A stretch of 64,000 nt of DNA from Sciurus carolinensis (GCF_902686445.1 NW_025920103.1:5068783-5132782), one strand, 5' to 3'. Counted from the stretch's first letter, positions 1 through 13,556 are shown. Notes: a model not told the origin generated them from the letters alone. Translations and numbers: made by a program.

Positions 1-666
1 AGTGAAGTAGGGTCAAGAAATTTTTTTGATGATGATAAAGTAAGGGCATAATGTACCAGAAATGAACCATTAGATAGTAAAACATTGATGATTTCAAGAC
101 AAGGTGATTGCTGAAGCAGTGTCTCTGAAGAAGCAAGAGAGAAAGGGATTTATTGCACAAGAGGATTTCAGTCCTATTGACTTTCAATAGAATACTTCAT
201 GATTACAGGAAATAAGGCAAAGTATGTACTAACAAGTTGTGCTAGGTCAGTAGATAAAGGATGGTTGGAGTCTGACAAAAGCTAACAATTTCTTTTAGCT
301 GTTTATAAACCATCCCACACATGAAATGAAACATTACCTTCTCTGTTTATAATGAGATGGCCACTTGTTAAATCATGAAAACACCCAGAATCCAAGTAAG
401 TGCCACTTAAACTTTGAATCCATAGATCCATAGATAAATTTAGTAGGAAAATAAACCAAGATAAAAATTTTTTTAAAAAGTTTCATGGAATTCTTTACTT
501 TCTTAATCTTTTATTCTTAAAAAAAAGTCAAGAAAAGGCTCCCCATTCTATAATTTTTTAAAAATTATAACAAATACTTTAAGGGACTTAATGACAGTGA
601 ATTTTTAAAGTCACGTGAAAATAGGCATCTTGCTCATCAGGTAGCTTGGTTAAAGGGGGCACTTTT

Positions 667-815
667 TTATTGTAAACAAATGGGATACATGTTGTTTCTC
701 TGTTTGTACATGGAGTAAAGGCATACCATTTGTGTAATCATAAATTTACATAGGGTAATATTGTTTGATTCATTCTGTTATTTTTCCCTTCCCTCCCACT
801 CCTCCCACCCCTCTT
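667..815 (-). mobile_element. Short L1 3' end with 17-bp target duplication (left arm)
   Basis: A sequence of the L1 3'-end type seen also at 30138 is flanked by TTAAAGGGGGCACTTTT at 650-666 and 816-832. The insertion is only about 150 bp, heavily 5'-truncated. Confidence 0.85.
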
Positions 816-832
816 TTAAAGGGGGCACTTTT

Positions 833-2138
833 AATGATCAAGATACTCAGACAACTCACAGAAACAACTGCTGTCATCATTTAGCCAACAAATGCTTACT
901 GGGGACATCCTCTATTGCCAGGGTGGAATTATTTAACACACTCGTTTTCTTGGACCATGTGCGGCATCTCCGGTTCTAATCATTTAGGATGTGGAATGAA
1001 TACCTCCTTTACCACACTTGACTTCCCCTAGTATCTGGGCTGGGAATGTTCCAAAGATGCACACAGAGCCCATTAGATCATTAGTATTTTGAATTAAAAA
1101 ACAATTCATAGCAGAGGCCACAGAACTCATGGGAGTCTTGTACATCTTCCAGGCATGTCGGTGTGAACCTAATCATCTTAGCATTTTCTGTTTAATTGAG
1201 TGGTGCTGTGAGGAGTTTGGCTGCTCATGGTCTAATAATGTGCTGTACTTTTCTGTCATTGGGTAAATAACACGGTGGTCTCCATCCATGCTCCGGTGAC
1301 CCATATCTTATTCTTTTCTTGGAAAAGCACATTAAAGGTTACTTTCAAGTCAGATCAATTTCCTTAGAGTAACCTATTAGCAAAAGCAGACTTAGTGTTT
1401 CATTCATTGGGTTGAGTGTGTCCTGCCCCTGGCAGCCCTGCCCATTCCACTGGCTCTGCCCTGAGCAGAGGCTGCTGTGAGCTCTACAACTGCAGAGAGA
1501 ACCCAGGTTCGGTAACCATGATTTTAACACAGAGGCTGCAAAAATGACTTCACCGAAAGAAAAATGGGTGATTAGCTTTCTCCATCCTAAGGTCATCTTG
1601 AATTTACACACAAAGGGTTTCACATCTAAGTTTATATATGTTTGGAAATGGAATGGATGTTAACAGAAAATGTATTTTATCAGAAAAATGTTTTGACTTC
1701 GACCAGATACAGTTTGTTATTATCATGTTAATGTTCTGTTTATAAAAATTGAGCTGAGATAGTCATTCAGTGAGCTGATGAGAATTCTGATGGGTCTCTG
1801 TTCTGCCCCAGGGTTGGGGAGAAAGATCACTGTGTGTGACTTACTTCATGGCAAAACCCCAAAGATTTTAAGCAGATCCAATTGTTTCCTCTAAAACTTC
1901 CTTCTCTCATGGCATGTATGCGCCTCAAGTGCTCTGGCATGCATGCACACATGCTCCCGATAGCCCACACTGTGGGACACTCTTATTGGCACCTGCTGGT
2001 CAGTGAGATTGGACAGCCTGTGGCTTCTTAGGGAATTGATTCTGTGGTGCAACAAATATGGGACCTTTCCTAGACACTAGGAGGTGCAGATGTGTGCTGG
2101 GACAAGGAAAGACACCTAGGTTCTAGCCTTGAATCTGC
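833..2138. other. Left arm, no gene seen
   Basis: Intergenic sequence shared with 49679-50989. No repeat or conserved exon was recognised. Confidence 0.6.
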
Positions 2139-2329
2139 CTTTTTTGGGGAGTACTGGCAATTGAACCAAGGAGCACTTAACCACTGAGCCACATCCCCAG
2201 CCCTTTTATTTTTTATTTTAAGTTGCTTATAGCCTTACTAAATTGCTGAAGTTGGTCTCAAACTTGAGACCCTCTTTCCTCAGCTTCCCCAGTCACTGGG
2301 ATTATGGGTGTGCACCACCACACCTGGCT
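2139..2329 (-). mobile_element. B1-ID SINE (left arm)
   Basis: Reverse complement reads a B1 (7SL-type) monomer followed by an ID (tRNA-type) unit, GGGCTGGGGATGTGGCTCAG. Same element at 49489-49678. Confidence 0.9.
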
Positions 2330-2677
2330 TGCCTCTGTCATTGACTGCGTGACCTTGATGAGTCATTTGACTAGTGTCTGAAACAGGGGTGTTTGCTCTT
2401 CCAGCTTTTAACACTGTCCTTCACCTGCTTAACCAAGTGTATGTATGTGGGAGAAACCATCAAGGACACTTAGAGACACAGAAAGGAAATATGTTTGGAA
2501 TCTTGCCAAAGATACTGTCCTAAGAATGCAGGCCATAGATGGGCTACCTTAGAAAGTGTTGACTTGTGTTTGTGCAAACCTCTGGGTCCTGAGATGGGCC
2601 CTAGCCTGTGTGGCTGATGAAATCTTGTTTCTCTTAGGAGAGGGCACAGGGAAGCCCAGAAGATGTGCTTGACTCAG

Positions 2678-3993
2678 CTGTACATTCACTGCCTGTGTCA
2701 GGCACAACTTCTTAGTACTCCGCCACTGGGGACTTTGAAAGTGGTATAGTTTAGCTTAACTGAGAGGGGAGATTTGCATGAAGAACAGTTGGAAAACAGT
2801 GAAAGATGAGTCTTTTGACTTTTACCCTGTCATTCATGAGAGAGAAAGTGACAGTGAAAGTGGAATGAGTGTGTGTGTGTGGGGGGGTGAGTGTGGGGAA
2901 GGGTTGATGACTTGTTGATCCCTGTGGCCATTTGTGAAATTGGAAATCATGCCTGTGATAATTCACAAGACCTTGATCCTGTGTTTGAGTGAACCATGGA
3001 GATGTTTTTCATGGCTGCCTAGTTACTTTCCTCTGCCCAGTGGCCACATGGAGAAGGCTTCAGGTAATTGCAGAGATTGCAGGACCAGGGTGGGTGAAGC
3101 CCCACTCAGTGCCTGGCACCACCATGGTTCAGGGTTCTGAGGTGTCCACCCGTCTCCCAGGCCCACAGCAGCACATGGTACATTGTTTTTCCATGAGAAG
3201 AACACAAAATGTCTGTTATGTAGGGAGATTCTCCTTATGTCCTGGGGCCAGAATTAGGCTTCCAGTGTACTTAAGAGAAAATTTCTTTAGTAGTAGCCAT
3301 CATTGTTCACATATAAACAGAAAATGTTCTCTATCACAATATGCATCTCTGAATATTGTTGCAGTTTCATAAGATCACAAAGTGGATGGTCCAAGGGGAG
3401 CCGTGATCCCGGAGCATCAGTGTAGTTGATATTTTAGGAAACTACTGGGCAAGTTAAAATTCATGATTTGGGAAACCAGTATGAACAAATCTGCCTTCCC
3501 ACAGTGAGGCATGTAGGAATATACAGGGCTTAACTTGGGGTGGGAGGTGATGAAGAGGCACAGTGAGTGTTAGGTCTTTAAGTCGGGCATCTGAGTTGGG
3601 TGAGCACCCTTGACAGTTACCCATGAGGCACAGGAAAACGGTTTTCCTGACTGACTCTAGGGGCCTCCTTATACTCAAAGAGAATTGACTGCTGAGAGGA
3701 CTGAGAGGAAAGACCTTGTGCTGATGATGGTTTTCTGATTTTAAAAATTCCTATGTCCTCCACCCCTCCATCTGGTCCCCAAGCCAAGGATGCAACAGGT
3801 GTCCTGCACATCTGGTGAAATTCCTTCCCTTAATAAAACCAGCTGCTGACCAGAGAAACCTGTCTTAACAAGAGTGCCGACAGATCCAAGAGCAGCCATG
3901 ATCACACGCAGGAAGAACATGAACCAAACTTGAATCTTGCCAGGGCTGCAAGAGGCCCTGGTCAGGAACAACCACCTGCTTCACCTGCTTCAG
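2678..3993. other. 1.3-kb block present only in the left arm
   Basis: Left-arm sequence on both sides is contiguous in the right arm at 49140-49143. The flanking tetramer TCAG (CTGA on the other strand) occurs at 2674-2677 and 3990-3993 and once at the right-arm junction. This fits a microhomology-mediated deletion from the right arm. The block itself has a short G-rich TG tract near 2870-2890 and no recognised gene or repeat. Confidence 0.85.
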
Positions 3994-6349
3994 GGGTGCA
4001 GTAAGAGCACAATGAAAATCCCAGTGAGTGCTGAATCCAAAGAGATGTCATTACCTGTCAGTTGCTTCATCTTCAGAGAAGCCTAACATTTTTTTTGGCA
4101 TTAAAAAATAGTCTTTCATAAAGACCAGTTTTCTTGGTTTTATTATAACAGGTATGAAACCAGAAGCTGAGGTCTTCTAGGTTTTATACAGAATAATTCT
4201 AAAACTTGACAGAATGCCAGTAGCCCATGGTATCTGTGGCAGTGTACTGTCAGCATTTCATATTTGACACCCCACTTAGAGCACTGTAAGACTGAATAGC
4301 ACAAACAGCTCAAAGTGGGTTCCAGGCCACATAAAAACTAATACTGCATTTGCTTACAGCTGTATTCAAGTTGTTTGATACTAGAGAGAAAGCTGACAGT
4401 CTGTTCTTGGTAAACTGCCTTCCCTGGTTTTTTCTTTTGTTTTGTTTTGGTTTCTCAAGATTCATTTCTTTACCAGGTACTTTCTGATACAAGCGTCAAG
4501 TCACACAGTACTCTGTACAAGAATCAGCTTTGTAGAGGAGGAAGTAAAACCTTCAATGCCAGGCAAATATGAACCGATCTGCCTGCAAGTCCCAGTTGGT
4601 GTATGAGAGCACATTTAGCCATTGACAGGAGAAGCATAAGCAAGGAACGATTGTTTTTGTTGGTTTGGGCTTTTCTTTCTTTCCTTTTTTTTTTTTTTTT
4701 TTAAGCAAGTAGTGTTTCCCGTAGGGTGTGTGTACTTTCTTTGCCTTCACATTTCCTTTCAAAGAAATCTCTTGTAAATTACAAAACTGTGAAATGGGTT
4801 GCCAAAAATTGTTGCCTTTTGTTAGATGCCTTGAACAGTGTAAAATCTCTCCTTCCTGCACCCTTTCCGCATCTGCTCCCTCCTCCCTCCCCAGAGAGAG
4901 GATCTCATCCAATGATGTAATTACCATATGCTTGCTATTAAAGAGCCTTCCAAACCCTAAACAACAAACAAAAAAGGATTGGAAAAGAAGAAATTAAACC
5001 ATTCATTGACTACAGACTATACATTTAGAAAGTCTAAAATAAATACAAATGTTAATGCATTCAAAGGTGACTTTATTACAGTATACTGGCAATAAATAGA
5101 AAGGAAAAATCTTAAGTCATAATCACTGACAATAGCATTAAAAAAGACATTCTCAGAAATAAATCTAAAATATGGCTTAATATTTAAAGCTTTATTGAAA
5201 TAAATTATAAAATACTTAATGTTTGTTGCCATATTCCTTGTAATAGATAGATTCTGTAATATGTAGATATTTGTCCTCCTCCAATGAATTTATATAATCC
5301 CAGTCAAAATTTTAATAGATGATTTTGGGCACAGTGTTGATGTTGTGTTTTGGTGGAAAAATCTGATTCTAAAATTCTTTGGAAGATAAATAAAGAGCCT
5401 GAAACAGCCAAAACACTCAAAGAAGAATAAGGTAGAAGGAGTAAAATCAATTATTAAAAATTATTTCAAAGTATAGTAAACAAGACACTGTCATGATAGT
5501 CTGGTTATAGATGGACAGTGGAATAGAAGACAATCTATGTACCTGGGTTACTTTGATAAAGGATGAATATATGATGGTAATTAGAGAATGCCTTTTTAAT
5601 TAAATGGTCCTGGAAATAGTGAGAAAGATCAGACTGTTCATAAGGGTCATAAATTCTGGATAGATTAAATGCAAATAATAAAGCTTTTTGAAGATTATAT
5701 GAGAAAATGTTCTAGCCTGTTTATTTAGAGGTTATTAGAAAACTTTTTCATTAAATTTAAGAAGTCATTGATTCTGAAATGTACAATTATTTATTTTGTA
5801 TCTCTAAAATAAAATGGTGCCATGAATGCTAATTGAATAAAGTGTACCTCAATTTTCACATTTTTCATCTTCTAACATCTTACAAACAACAAAATGTAGT
5901 GCATTTCCTAAATTTTCTTATATCTAGTGGGGATATAACTTAGGGTCTTTCTTCAGTTAGATTCATTCTCACAATTGGGAAGGCACAGAAAATGACCTTT
6001 TAGTGCTGTTTTGACTGGTTGGCATGGCTGTGAGATCTGTTTAGAAGCAGTTGATGTAGTTAGATGGTAGTGAACCATTCCAGTGTTCACTACCAGCCTT
6101 GTGAGGATGAAAAGCCAATAATATCAGCAGTGGCCTCAACCTTGGGACCTCTGGTTCTCGGAGTATCCTTTATCTCATTTCGGTGACTGACTTGTGATTC
6201 TCAATCATTTCATTATTTTGAAAGACTTATAAGCATCTTAGGTCTTGTATTAAATGGTTTTCTAGTTGAAATATCTAAACTGATGTTTTAATTTCTTTTT
6301 CTCCACCGAAATCTGATTAATAAAGTTTTATTGACTTAGGGAATCATTT
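3994..6349. other. Left arm, no gene seen
   Basis: AT-rich intergenic sequence shared with 46788-49139; T run at about 4686-4702. Short frames here are not supported by any conserved protein. Confidence 0.6.
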
Positions 6350-6557
6350 AATTTTGAGGGGGGTCTAGGGATTAAACCTTGGGTTACTTTACCACTGAGC
6401 CACATCCCCAGCCATTTTTTATTATTTATTTCAAAACAGGGTCTCACCAAATGGCTGAGGGTCTCACTAAGTTTCTCAAGCTGACCCAAACTTTTAATCC
6501 TCCTGCCTCGGCCTCCTAGGTTGCTGGGATTATAGTTGTGTGCCACTATCTGCAACT
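6350..6557 (-). mobile_element. B1-ID SINE (left arm)
   Basis: ID part (GAGCCACATCCCCAGCC) then B1 part, in reverse. Partner at 46583-46787. Confidence 0.9.
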
Positions 6558-6581
6558 ATTAATGGTTTTCTATTTGCTTGT

Positions 6582-6662
6582 TTTCGTGGTGCTGGGGATT
6601 GAACCCAGTGCCTTGTTTGTGCTTGTCAAGTATTCTACCACTGAACTTCATCCCCAGCCATA
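6582..6662 (-). mobile_element. ID SINE (left arm)
   Basis: tRNA-type unit (GTGCTGGGGATTGAACCCAG) adjacent to the B1-ID at 6350. Partner at 46480-46562. Confidence 0.9.
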
Positions 6663-6839
6663 ATTTTTCTTGGTTTTTAAAATTGTGATAAAATGTACAT
6701 AACATGATTTTTATCATTTTATCCATTCATATGTGTATAATTCCATGGCCTTAAGTACATTTAAAATGCTGTATAATTGTCACCATTATTTATACCCCAA
6801 AGTTTTTCATCTTCTCCAACAAAAACTGTGTGCTCTTTA

Positions 6840-7530
6840 GTCATTGGGGAGATGCAATTCAAAACCATAGTGAGCTGGTACTTCACACTTAGAAGGATGC
6901 TGTGATTAAGATAGAAAAAGGATGGGGCTGGGGTTGTGACTCGGATGTAGCATGCTTATCTATCATTTGTGAGGTCCTGGGTTTGATTCTTAGCACTACA
7001 AAAAATAAAGGTATTGTGTCCACCTACAACTAAGGGGAAAATATATATAAGTATATATATAAAGAGATTGAAAAAGAAAAATAAGTGTTGGTGAAGATCT
7101 GCAAAAATTGTAAACCTCATGCCTTATGGGTAAAATCATGCTACTGCTGTGAAAAACAATTTGGTGGTTTCTCAAAAAGCTAAGCATAGAATTTCTGTAC
7201 AACCCAACAATTGTAGTACTACAATCCAAATAATTGGAAACAGACTTGAGCAAATAGTTGCAAACTAATGTTCATTGCAACATTATTTATAATAGCAAAA
7301 GTAGAATCCACCCTGTCCATTAGCAGATAGCAAAATGTAGTATATATGTATAATGGAATTTTATTCAGCCATAAAAAGGAATGAAGTTCTGATACATGCT
7401 GTGATGTGGATAAACTTTGAAAACATAGTAAGTGAAATGAGTTAGATGTAAAAGGACGAGTATTGTATGATTTCATGTAATAAATTATCTAGAATAGGCA
7501 AATTCTAGATGCAAAATGGAATATTCTGGG
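6840..7530 (+). mobile_element. Old L1 3' fragment (left arm), interrupted by an ID SINE
   Basis: Contains the characteristic end of L1 ORF2 (Cys/His-rich tail region, then ATAATGGAATTTTATTCAGC at 7350-7369) and 3' sequence, in plus orientation, broken by stops. An ID element at 6926 splits it. Confidence 0.7.
6926..7037 (+). mobile_element. ID SINE with 3' extension (left arm)
   Basis: GGGGCTGGGGTTGTGACTCG start, then after the A-rich stretch an extra tail AAAGGTATTGTGTCCACCTA that also occurs at 63803. Confidence 0.8.
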
Positions 7531-7547
7531 TGTGTACCTCTAATAAA

Positions 7548-7604
7548 AACCTTACTTGGCTAGCATGCATGAGGCCCTGGTTCAATCACCAGCATCATAA
7601 AAAG
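7548..7604 (+). mobile_element. Partial ID SINE (left arm)
   Basis: Only the second half of the unit (CATGAGGCCCTGGTTCAATC and A-rich tail) is recognisable. Partner at 45531-45596. Confidence 0.65.
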
Positions 7605-8521
7605 AAAAAGGAGAAAGAAAGTAGAATAGAAGTTCCCATTAACTAGGAAAGACGGCGGAATGGGAAGATCAGAATTTAATATCAAATAGAACCTATTCTC
7701 AATTCTCAAATAGTACAAAATGTCTTCTGTAGTATACACAAATACTTATGCATTCAATTGAATGTTCTTAATAATAAAGCAACTCATTACTCTGTTAAAT
7801 GTCTTTACTGTTATTAAAGATATCTCCTGATATGGAGCCCAGATATACCTTTCTTTAATTTCTATTTAGATTTCTATCATCCTCCCAATTCAATTTTCTG
7901 GAACAAAATAGAACAGTCTGTCTTCTTTCTATCATGTGTTTCCATCCCTCATTTTTTTACACACACACTTCAGGACATTTCTTTGACACTGATTACTTGC
8001 TCTTTGCTTTCAAATGTATTGAGGTCATCCCACCCCAATCCCAACAACCTTCCCTTGATTGCTACTGCTTTGAACTTGTTTTCTCCTCCTGATACTTACT
8101 GAATGCTTTCAGTTTTCATTCATACCATAACAGTCTTCTACTTATCACTCCACAGAATCTGTTCTTTGAACAATCAGGCTACTTTTTGAGCTCTACTGTC
8201 AGTCCTGTATTTCCAGTTGTCTCTTGGGCATTTTTACGGGAATATCTCACTGACACCACAAAGTTAGCAACGTCCCATACTTAATGAGTTATCTTTCTTT
8301 TAAATTACATTTTCCATTTTCCTTGTAACACTCTCTTTCTGTTCTAATTTGTGCTTGAAACCCCAGAACATCTCTGTTTCTGTCTTCTTGTTTTTGCTGT
8401 GTGGCTAGCTCTCAAATACTTTTGATTTCCCCTCTGCTATTCATCTATTTTTTTCTTCCTCTGCCTTTACTTTTATTTAGGCCCTGATTATGCCTTTTTG
8501 CAAGATACTAATTGTTTTTTT

Positions 8522-8733
8522 TTAATTTTTTTGTTGCCAGGTATTGAACCCAGGATCACTTAACCACTGGGTCACATCCCCAGCCTTTTTAATGTTATAT
8601 TTACAGATAGGGTATTGTTTAGTTTCTTACAGCCTTACTAATTTGCTGAGGCTTGCTTTGAATTCACGATCCTCCTGCCTCAGCCTCCTAAGCTGCTGGG
8701 ATTAAAGGTATATGCCACCTTGCCTGGCTCCCT
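8522..8733 (-). mobile_element. B1-ID SINE (left arm)
   Basis: Reverse B1-ID fusion; partner at 44405-44612. Confidence 0.9.
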
Positions 8734-10947
8734 ATTAGTCTTCTATTATTTTTCTCCTATCCTTAGTTAATTCCACTTTTAATTCATTGCATATACTGTC
8801 AGGTAAATCTTTCTAGACACTTAAAGTATAGCTCTGGTCCTATACCCACTTGCTCAAAATTATTTAGTAACATCATCTTGACTACAAATTAAAATTCTTC
8901 ACTTGGCATTCAAAACTCTCTAGATCTAATAACTGCAGCCTTATCTTCTTCTGCTCTTCCTATGTTATATTGCTGGGACAAACCTCTAAAGTAATACTTG
9001 AGTTCTGAATGTTGAGTTTTGCTTTGCTTTGTTTCCCTTCTTTGTCAGTTCTGATTTACCTGAAATGACCAAGTCTTTCCCTCTCTCCTATCCCTGCAGT
9101 CCATTCCTCTCTATTTTCCATGAAGTCTTCTCAGTCCTTTTATGTGTAATTATAAAGTAGGCAAAAAGTAGGATGTGATATTGGACATTTATTTGAGCCT
9201 CTTTTCCTGATGTATAAGATGATGAAAGTAGTATCTCCTCACAGGTATTGACTCTTATAAGACTGTGATATCCATGTCAGTGAGGACTATCACTGACCGG
9301 TACACCATGTGATGTTACTCTGAGGCTTTTATAAAATGCATGTCTAAAGAGTAAGTGATAATGAATCTTGATATTTGGTCTATTGCTTATTAAATTATAG
9401 GTCTTTTCTTTATAAGATAGTTTATACTATACAGTCATTGTCTACATTTATTTATTCCCCTATAGTGCAGATATCAAATATTGAGATTCTTTGTACTGGG
9501 TTATAGAAATGAATGTAAGCTCATGGAACTTACTTTCTAATGGCAGAAGCAGATGAATCAAGAAGTAAGAACAGTGTACTATAATGAAAATGTGCCCCAT
9601 ATACAGAAGGGAAGAGGGGCACATAATTGAAAATAGGTGGAGGAAATGGAGGACAGAAATATTTCCTAGGAAAGTAGATGCTTAAGTTTATTTTTTTTTT
9701 TTATCCCAGCCCTTTTTTATTTTTCATCTTGAGACAGATTCTCACTAGGTTTCTTAGGACCTCGCTAAATTGCAGAGGCTGGCCTCAAACTTGTGATGCT
9801 CTCAAGTCCCTGAGATTACAGGCCTGTGCCACCATGCTCGGCAAATTTTAAATATTTAAGATGTGCAAGACTCTTACAAAGAAGAATGGTTAATCTTATG
9901 GAGATACAAAAAAGGGCACCTAAATAAATGGTGTTGCATACCATGTACTAGGATGAATTAAAATACTGGCAAAAATATTTTTCTTAAATTGATTGATTGA
10001 AATCTAAATACACATTCCTATAGGCTTTTCTATGGAACTTGGCAATATAATGGAACAATTTCTGTAGATGTAGAAAGAAGTGAGAATAGAATATTATTAA
10101 AGTGAGGTGGGAAGACTTCTTTAATTCATCATCTCAGTCAACAAATTTTGACTGCTATAGCTAAGTACTGCTGGGATCCTGTTATTAGCTGGGTGAATAT
10201 AGCCCTGTTTCCCATCCAGAGCTCATATTTGAATCTACTTGTAGTGACATCTAGAATGTTTAATAGACCACTTCCTAAAATATCAGGTAATTGCCAAGAC
10301 TACCAACAAACATATCACTCTGGTTTTATTATTTGTATTTTATGTTTAAATTTTCCTTATCATATGTGTTGGGTTTTTTCCTATACATTTTCTGTAATTG
10401 GTTTTTGCTAATTTCTCTTAAAAAGAGGAATCCTAGAACTAGAGGTTTTGCTTTAAATAAATCTTGAATGTAGTATCAGTTGGGTCACAACTTTGTGAGA
10501 AGCAGGTGGAGTTGGAGAAGAATGTATGGCTGAGTGGTATCTGAAGAGGTGTCCCACTTTGGGGAAAGAGGGAGGATGATGACCTGGAGGTCTCACAGGC
10601 ATGAAGTTTGCGTCGCAGCCTGTAGATTATCTGAGTGGCTGATAAAAAGGAAAGATGAATAACAAAATTACAGGTAATACAAAATAGGTAGATGTTACTA
10701 ATCAATTTTGTATGCTTATTGGGAGGATGTGGGTGGGCATATGCTATATGACACTTATTGAAACAAGTATTTACTGTGTTGAATAAATGAAGTCAGGACC
10801 TCCCCCCCAACACACACCTGTTACTGAGAATAAAAATCAGTTCCTAGATTAAGTATGAAAAGGTAAACCCAGAAAGCTTTTACACAAATAAAAAGGCATA
10901 ATTTTACAAGCTCAAGACAGGAAAAGGATTTCTTTTTTCTTTTTTGT
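8734..10947. other. Left arm, no gene seen apart from a SINE
   Basis: Intergenic sequence shared with the right arm on both sides of the ERV (35213-36317 and 43413-44404). Confidence 0.6.
9700..9843 (-). mobile_element. B1-type SINE (left arm), empty ERV target
   Basis: Uninterrupted B1-type element; CTAGGT at 9745-9750 is the target used by the ERV in the other arm. Confidence 0.85.
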
Positions 10948-11203
10948 AGAACAGGGGATTGAACCCATGAGTGCTCTTCCATTGAGCTACATTCCCAGCT
11001 TTTTTGGTGTTTTTTTTTTTTTTTTTTTTTTTGAGATGTTCTCACTAAGTTGTCTAAGTTGTCCTCAAACTTGTGATCCTCCTGCCTCAGCCTCCTGAGT
11101 AGCTGGGATTGCAGGTATGTGTCACCACACCTTGCTCTTTGGGAGCTGGGAACTGAATTCAGGGCCTCAAGCGTTCCAACAACTGAGCTACTTCCCCATC
11201 CCA
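10948..11203 (-). mobile_element. ID-B1-ID compound SINE (left arm)
   Basis: A B1 part lies between two ID-like units, with a long T run at about 11009-11031. Partner at 34951-35212. Confidence 0.85.
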
Positions 11204-11261
11204 AGAATAGATTTAGCTACAAAAATTTGATAAAATTTGACTTAAAAATAGAAACTTGTGT

Positions 11262-13185
11262 TCATTGACCCTCATCTGGAGGGTTTTTGTCCTGGCATGG
11301 TTGTGCAGGCACCCAGAGGTGTTTCCCTGGATGAGGCTGCCACCTACTCTGCTGCCCCTAACACTGCTACTACTCTTGCCCTGAGCTCTTCTGTGTGGGT
11401 GCTGTTTCCACCAATGCTGCTGCTGCCAACCCTTTTTCTAGGTGCCACTGTGGGTGGCCTGCCACCTGCTGGTGCTGCCACCCAGAGGTCCACTGCCAGA
11501 ATACCTGCAGGTTTGGTTATATCTGTCTACCTCCATCTTGGAATGCTGGCCAGCACCTGGGGGGCCAGGGTGCTAGTTTGCCGCCACCACCAACTCCAGT
11601 CAGAGTCAACTCTGGGGACACCAGCTGGAACTTAGAAGTCCAGTGTCAGAGTGCCTGCAGGGTTGGCTGCATCTGCAGTAGTGTTCTTATTGGGATTGCT
11701 TGTGGCCATCATCTTGAAGCTTCTTTTCAGGGTTACTCCTCTATGTGTGCTCATCCCTGGTGATCTCTCTGCAAATTGGAATAGCATTGAGATCTTGGAA
11801 CTGCAAAGTGGCCAAGCCTCGGGTATCTGAAGCCCAAATCTGTGGGATAGTGACTGGGTCTGCATGGACTGGTCTGGGCCTGGCAATCTAATGAAGAATG
11901 AGCGACAGGATTGAAAAAACTTTGATGCAAGCAGTTGTTCAGTTTTTCCATTGAGTTTTTTTTTGTTTGTTTGTTTTGTTTTTCTTTTTAAATAATTTTT
12001 TTCCATCTTCTCTAGCACCTTTACTGTTTCTGGGACTGGGTATTTTTCATGCATCAATTTGTTGAGGACTGTGGCATATGGATGGTATTTTGCAGTTTCA
12101 TTGTGTATTCTTATATTTTTCAATTTTTCATTGTATGTATTTTTTCTCTCACTTGTCTGTTTTCCTGGATTCTCTTTCTTTTCTCCTGCTAATGGTCAGT
12201 CTTTGTCAATTCCTCTTCCACTCTTACTACAGATTTTTGCTTCTGGCTTTGCTCTTCTTCCTGTCTCATGAACTTCACGTTCTGCACCACTTTTGTTCTT
12301 TGTCCAACATTTAGGATTGTGAACCCTTTTAGCAAATTTTCTGTGTGGAAGTCTTGATAGGCTTTAGTGGGTTTGGGGCTGTGTGTTGTTTACATTGTGT
12401 GCTGTTGATGTTGAAGGCAAGGTGGTGGAATTCTTTTTGGGACACTATTGGTCTGCAGGATATAATTTGTTCTGCCTTAGATCCATACTGCTAGATGGGA
12501 AAGCACACAAACAATATGATAAAACAAGGAAATAAAGTGCCCCAAACAAACCAAGATACTTCAATGACAGAATCCACTAACAACAGTATAAGAAATGTCA
12601 GAGGTGTTCAGAATGTACATAAACTGATCTGCAAAGTAAAGGATAGTATAAGGAGTGAAACCAAAGAAAAAAACACAGGAAGTGAAAGATCCCTTCAATA
12701 GTTAGAGATTGTTAAAAAAAAAAAACAACAAACAGAAATCTTTGAAATGAAGGAATCAACAAATCAAATTATAAATTAAATAGAATCACCAAGAGACTAG
12801 GCCACTTGGAATACAGAACCTCAGGCAATGAAGTCGTAATATATTATTTTGAAAATAGAGTTGACCATGCAGAAAAGATGGTAAGAAACCATGAACAGAA
12901 CATCCAAGAATTATGGCATAACATGAAAAGTCCAAATTTAACAGTTATCAGGATAGATTTAAGTAGTGGAGATACAAAAGGAATGCACAATCTTTTCAAT
13001 GATATAATATCAGAAAATTTCTGAAACCTAAAGAATGAAATTCAAAATTAAATACAAATGTACAAAATTATAGCAGACCCACAGTGCCAAGCACATTATA
13101 ATAAGAATGACTATAATAAGAATGACTAACACACACAATAAAGATAAAATCTTAAAGACCATGAGAGATTTAGGTATGGTTTGAT
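11262..13185 (+). mobile_element. HAL1 / L1-like LINE remnant (left arm)
   Basis: A GC-rich, CTG-rich 5' part (11262-11700) is followed by T-rich sequence and then, from about 12495, by A-rich sequence with an ORF1-like protein trace full of stops, as in HAL1, the ORF1-only relative of L1. The right arm has the same element at 33005-34885. The assignment to HAL1 is from recall of its consensus. Confidence 0.6.
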
Positions 13186-13294
13186 TTATCATTCATTCAT
13201 ACAATGTATATTCATTAGGCACTTATCTCCTGACACTGTTTGAGGTAGTATGGCTACCTAGATCAAAACAGCTCAATTTTGGTAGGAAAGTAGA

Positions 13295-13300
<6 letters not shown>

Positions 13301-13339
<39 letters not shown>
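13301..13339 (+). repeat. (CA)n microsatellite (left arm)
   Basis: Uninterrupted CA dinucleotides over 39 bases; partner is a longer TG run in the right arm. Confidence 0.97.
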
Positions 13340-13341
<2 letters not shown>

Positions 13342-13556
13342 AAATTTTAGATAGTAAGAAAGTATTAAAAATAATGAAAAAAGTGGTAAGATGCTGTTTT
13401 GAGTAATGTGATCAGGGAAGAGTCAGATGTGATCTCTGAGTAGACACTTGAATATCATCAGATAAAAACAAGTTAAATTATTATGGAATAGTTAAAAGCA
13501 TAGTAGAAGAGTGTATGTATTGATGTGGAAAGGTTTTTATGACTTAAAGTATTTCA

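Noticed and set aside
4686..4702. Retrogene poly(A) end (T run)
   Set aside because: No gene-like sequence adjoins it and the right arm has a different, mixed A/G composition at the partner site.
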